A stretch of DNA of 6,367 nucleotides. Origin: Verrucomicrobiota bacterium. GTDB lineage: Bacteria > Verrucomicrobiota > Verrucomicrobiia > Verrucomicrobiales > Akkermansiaceae. Positions 4,702 to 6,367 of this stretch are shown here, piece after piece. The position numbers and the translations under genes were made by a program. The notes under the pieces were generated by a model that was not told the DNA's origin, did no database searches, and saw only the letters and a program-made list of their open reading frames with translations. Within the stretch, counting starts at the first letter, position 1. Each line of letters begins with the position of its first letter. The stretch lies in NCBI GenBank assembly GCA_026397695.1, contig JAPLUJ010000628.1, positions 1-6,367 of the forward strand, written 5' to 3'.

Positions 4702-6063
4702 TCAAAGTATCCGGTCGAAAATCGCATCGTCGATCTTCCCGAGCATGCGGAGGATCTTTTCGCGGGCGGCTGCGCGGACATGGTTGTAAGCATCCACCGG
4801 GTTGGTCCAAGTGTCGCGGAGCGTAAGGACCTGCTCCAAGAGAGGCATGTTTTCGGGCTTGCGAATGAAGGCATCGACGTTGATGAGGGTGAGCAGTCCA
4901 GATCGGATGTTTTCGGCTGGCATCTTGCCTTGCAGGCTTTCGGCGAGGGACTCGATGGCAGCGGCGAGTGGAATTTCGCAGGACGGGTTTTCGGATAGAC
5001 AGGTGATCAGTGTCCGCAACGATGAGGGGTCCGGGATACGGATCATGGGTACACCCTTGGAGAGAATCGACCGATAGTAGGCCTCGCCGTGAAAGTCGCT
5101 GTCCGACAAATCCGGAAGTGCCTCCCACCCATCGAGGTCTTTGAGTCGGTTGCGTCGGATTAGATAATCGGTGGTTCCGTTTGCCGTGCTGCGGGCGATT
5201 TGCCAGTCCGTCCCGGTACACAGATACCGAACCAGATCCCTGAGTTTCGGGAAACCAAGTTGGGGATAATCCATATCCTCGACTCGCAGGTGGAAGGCCT
5301 GGCCGAGAACGGTGGTGGATATGCATTCCTGATCCAGCATGCTTTTGAAAAGCGGTTGTTTTGCGATTTGCTCAATCACCTTCCGGGCGGTGGCCAGAAC
5401 CGCGTCACGGCCTGCGAGCATGGACGATTTGGGGATGGTCGCGACTGCGTCCTCGATGGATTTGCCGGGTGACGGGGAAAGAGCAGCGACGGGAACCGGA
5501 GACGCGGGAGCCGCAGGGGCGGGTTTGGTTTTGGCGGGTTTTGGGAGCTTTGCCGGTTCCTCATCCTCATCCGACGTCTCAATCCAGACGAACTCGTCGC
5601 AGACCGAGCGCAGCGTCTGGTTGGTTGCTTTTCGATATGCGGCACCAATCACCGTGCGGCCGTATTCGTGGAGTTTCTTCGCCAGCGACGCAAACCCACC
5701 ATCCCCGGAAACGATGACGAAGGTGCCGATGGCGGGACGGAGGTGGGCGAGATCGATGGCATCGATCGCAAGCTGGATGTCGGCGGCGTTCCGTTTGGCA
5801 TCCCGCGAGAAACCGAAGATCTGGATGGGGTCTATGCCGAGTTCGTTGATTTCGTTGCGGAGAATGCCGAGGCGGGGATCGCTCCAGTTGGCGTAAGCGC
5901 GTTGCACGGCGACCCGCCCGGTGAGACCGGAAGCCCGAATCCGGGTGAGAATGTCCTTGAGCGACAACTCCGCCACCCATTGGACATTGAAGCTGTAGCC
6001 TCCAAGCAGGTTCTCTATGTCATAGAAAACCGCAGTGTTGAACGGCGCTTGGTCTGGTTTCAT
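4702..6063 (-). CDS. NYN-domain (LabA/DUF88-like) nuclease fused to OST-HTH/LOTUS-like region
   Basis: The 453-residue product begins with a NYN domain of the PIN-like nuclease fold (residues about 8-162): FYDIEN with Asp15 and Asn18, FSRDAKRNAADIQLAIDAIDL with Asp95, and VSGDGGFASLAKKLHEYG with Asp121. Families of this fold cut RNA with metal ions held by such acids. The usual second acid of the SGDxDF motif is Gly123 here, which may weaken activity or mark a subfamily. A Pro/Ala/Lys-rich linker (165-215) follows, then a winged-helix-like segment (about 218-305) with LGQAFHLR and PQLGFPKLRDLVRYL, typical of OST-HTH/LOTUS RNA-binding domains. Residues 320-453 are mostly helical and unassigned. 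ATG 6063 starts seven residues before the first strand; no strong ribosome-binding site is seen. RNA processing or regulated decay is the likely role; the target is unknown. Confidence 0.85.
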   Translation of the reverse strand: MKPDQAPFNTAVFYDIENLLGGYSFNVQWVAELSLKDILTRIRASGLTGRVAVQRAYANWSDPRLGILRNEINELGIDPIQIFGFSRDAKRNAADIQLAIDAIDLAHLRPAIGTFVIVSGDGGFASLAKKLHEYGRTVIGAAYRKATNQTLRSVCDEFVWIETSDEDEEPAKLPKPAKTKPAPAAPASPVPVAALSPSPGKSIEDAVATIPKSSMLAGRDAVLATARKVIEQIAKQPLFKSMLDQECISTTVLGQAFHLRVEDMDYPQLGFPKLRDLVRYLCTGTDWQIARSTANGTTDYLIRRNRLKDLDGWEALPDLSDSDFHGEAYYRSILSKGVPMIRIPDPSSLRTLITCLSENPSCEIPLAAAIESLAESLQGKMPAENIRSGLLTLINVDAFIRKPENMPLLEQVLTLRDTWTNPVDAYNHVRAAAREKILRMLGKIDDAIFDRIL

Positions 6064-6146
6064 GGCGGACTGATCATGATGACCTTGCTAGAATATGCCA
6101 GTCAGGAATGTCGGTTGCCTCAAATTCGGGCGTGCGATCCGAAGTA

Positions 6147-6170
6147 TCCGGTCAGCCGGACCTGATCCGG
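6147..6170. promoter_or_regulatory. three-arm TCCGG/CCGGA/TCCGG sequence, alternative hairpins
   Basis: TCCGG (6147-6151), CCGGA (6156-6160) and TCCGG (6166-6170) are spaced by 4 and 5 bases, so the middle arm can pair with either outer arm, but not both. The element lies about 85 bases before the NYN gene start on the - strand and could be a structured leader or part of the 3' end of the upstream gene. No known riboswitch is recognised. Confidence 0.3.
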
Positions 6171-6171
6171 C

Positions 6172-6220
6172 AAACAAAATGTCCCCTTGCAACGCGAGCC
6201 ACCGGGGGGCGTTTTTTATT
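6172..6220 (+). terminator. repeated element copy 1 with intrinsic terminator-like hairpin
   Basis: Bases 6172-6211 are the first copy of the 40-bp repeat also seen at 4631-4669. Here AACGC (6191-6195) pairs with GCGTT (6209-6213) over a GC-rich loop, followed on the + strand by a T-run (6212-6217), as in an intrinsic terminator. No + strand gene ends here, so it would block antisense transcription into the - strand gene that stops at 6231. On the - strand the same hairpin is followed by mixed sequence, so termination of that gene is less clear. Confidence 0.4.
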
Positions 6221-6230
6221 TGGTGTCCGC

Positions 6231-6367
6231 TCAGCCCTTGAAACTTTGGTTAGATTTGCCATCGTCCAACAGTTTGCCGATGCGGTTCTCGGTGTCCTTG
6301 AGGATCGAGGCGGCGGCGAACACGAGCACGCCAACCGTCGGATCGACGAACGGGATCACGTTGAGGG
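6231..6367 (-). CDS. C-terminal end of an unidentified, possibly membrane, protein (partial)
   Basis: The frame ending at 6231-6233 is open to the window edge and gives 44 residues: a hydrophobic stretch (VIPFVDPTVGVLVFAAASIL) followed by a polar tail (KDTENRIGKLLDDGKSNQSFKG). Good codon use and a stop just before a terminator-like repeat support a real gene. The pattern Pro-Phe-Val-Asp-Pro plus a hydrophobic helix and Leu-Leu-Asp recalls the last membrane helix of cation diffusion facilitator-type transporters, but the segment is too short to assign, and the usual cytosolic tail of those transporters would be missing. Confidence 0.55.
   Translation of the reverse strand, partial: LNVIPFVDPTVGVLVFAAASILKDTENRIGKLLDDGKSNQSFKG

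Noticed and set aside
5339..5896. Long + strand frames opposite the NYN gene
   Set aside because: They are shadows of the clear NYN-LOTUS coding frame and have no family resemblance.
4705..6153. 12-bp direct repeat AAGTATCCGGTC at 4705-4716 and 6142-6153 flanking the NYN gene, as attachment sites
   Set aside because: One 12-bp repeat pair is expected by chance in about 6 kb, the left copy is coding, and no integrase is present.

Overview
The window looks like a chromosomal segment of a GC-rich Gram-negative bacterium, most probably of the Verrucomicrobiota or a neighbouring PVC lineage. This placement rests on the form of the omega-like protein at the left edge, on the lipoprotein and export signals, on weak Shine-Dalgarno sequences in front of most genes, and on a beta-propeller family that I associate with Verrucomicrobiota, Planctomycetota and Lentisphaerota. 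It is an inference from recall, not a search.

Left third (1-1773): housekeeping genes. The tail of an RNA polymerase omega subunit gene (rpoZ) is followed 31 bp later by smpB (tmRNA partner, trans-translation) on the + strand. A small proline-rich lipoprotein gene lies on the - strand. Its stop codon abuts the smpB stop exactly, so the two stops form the palindrome TGATCA. Divergent from the lipoprotein is engB (ribosome-assembly GTPase). The theme is transcription and translation.

Middle (1774-3726): a gene-free stretch carrying a long imperfect inverted repeat, then a single exported protein of about 500 residues with repeated Asp-box-like motifs, probably a five-bladed propeller related to glycoside hydrolases. 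It is visibly less GC-rich than its neighbours and stands alone, which suggests an accessory gene.

Right half (3727-6367, all - strand): reading leftwards, the last 44 codons of an unidentified gene, then a NYN-domain nuclease fused to an OST-HTH/LOTUS-like RNA-binding region, then a 453-bp gap, then a 173-residue protein whose core strongly resembles the Whirly single-stranded nucleic-acid-binding fold known mainly from plant organelles. A 40-bp sequence occurs just downstream of two of these genes. The bacterial Whirly-like protein, and its position on the same strand as a predicted NYN-LOTUS RNase, is the most interesting part of the window. A functional link between the two is speculative because 453 bp and a terminator-like hairpin lie between them.
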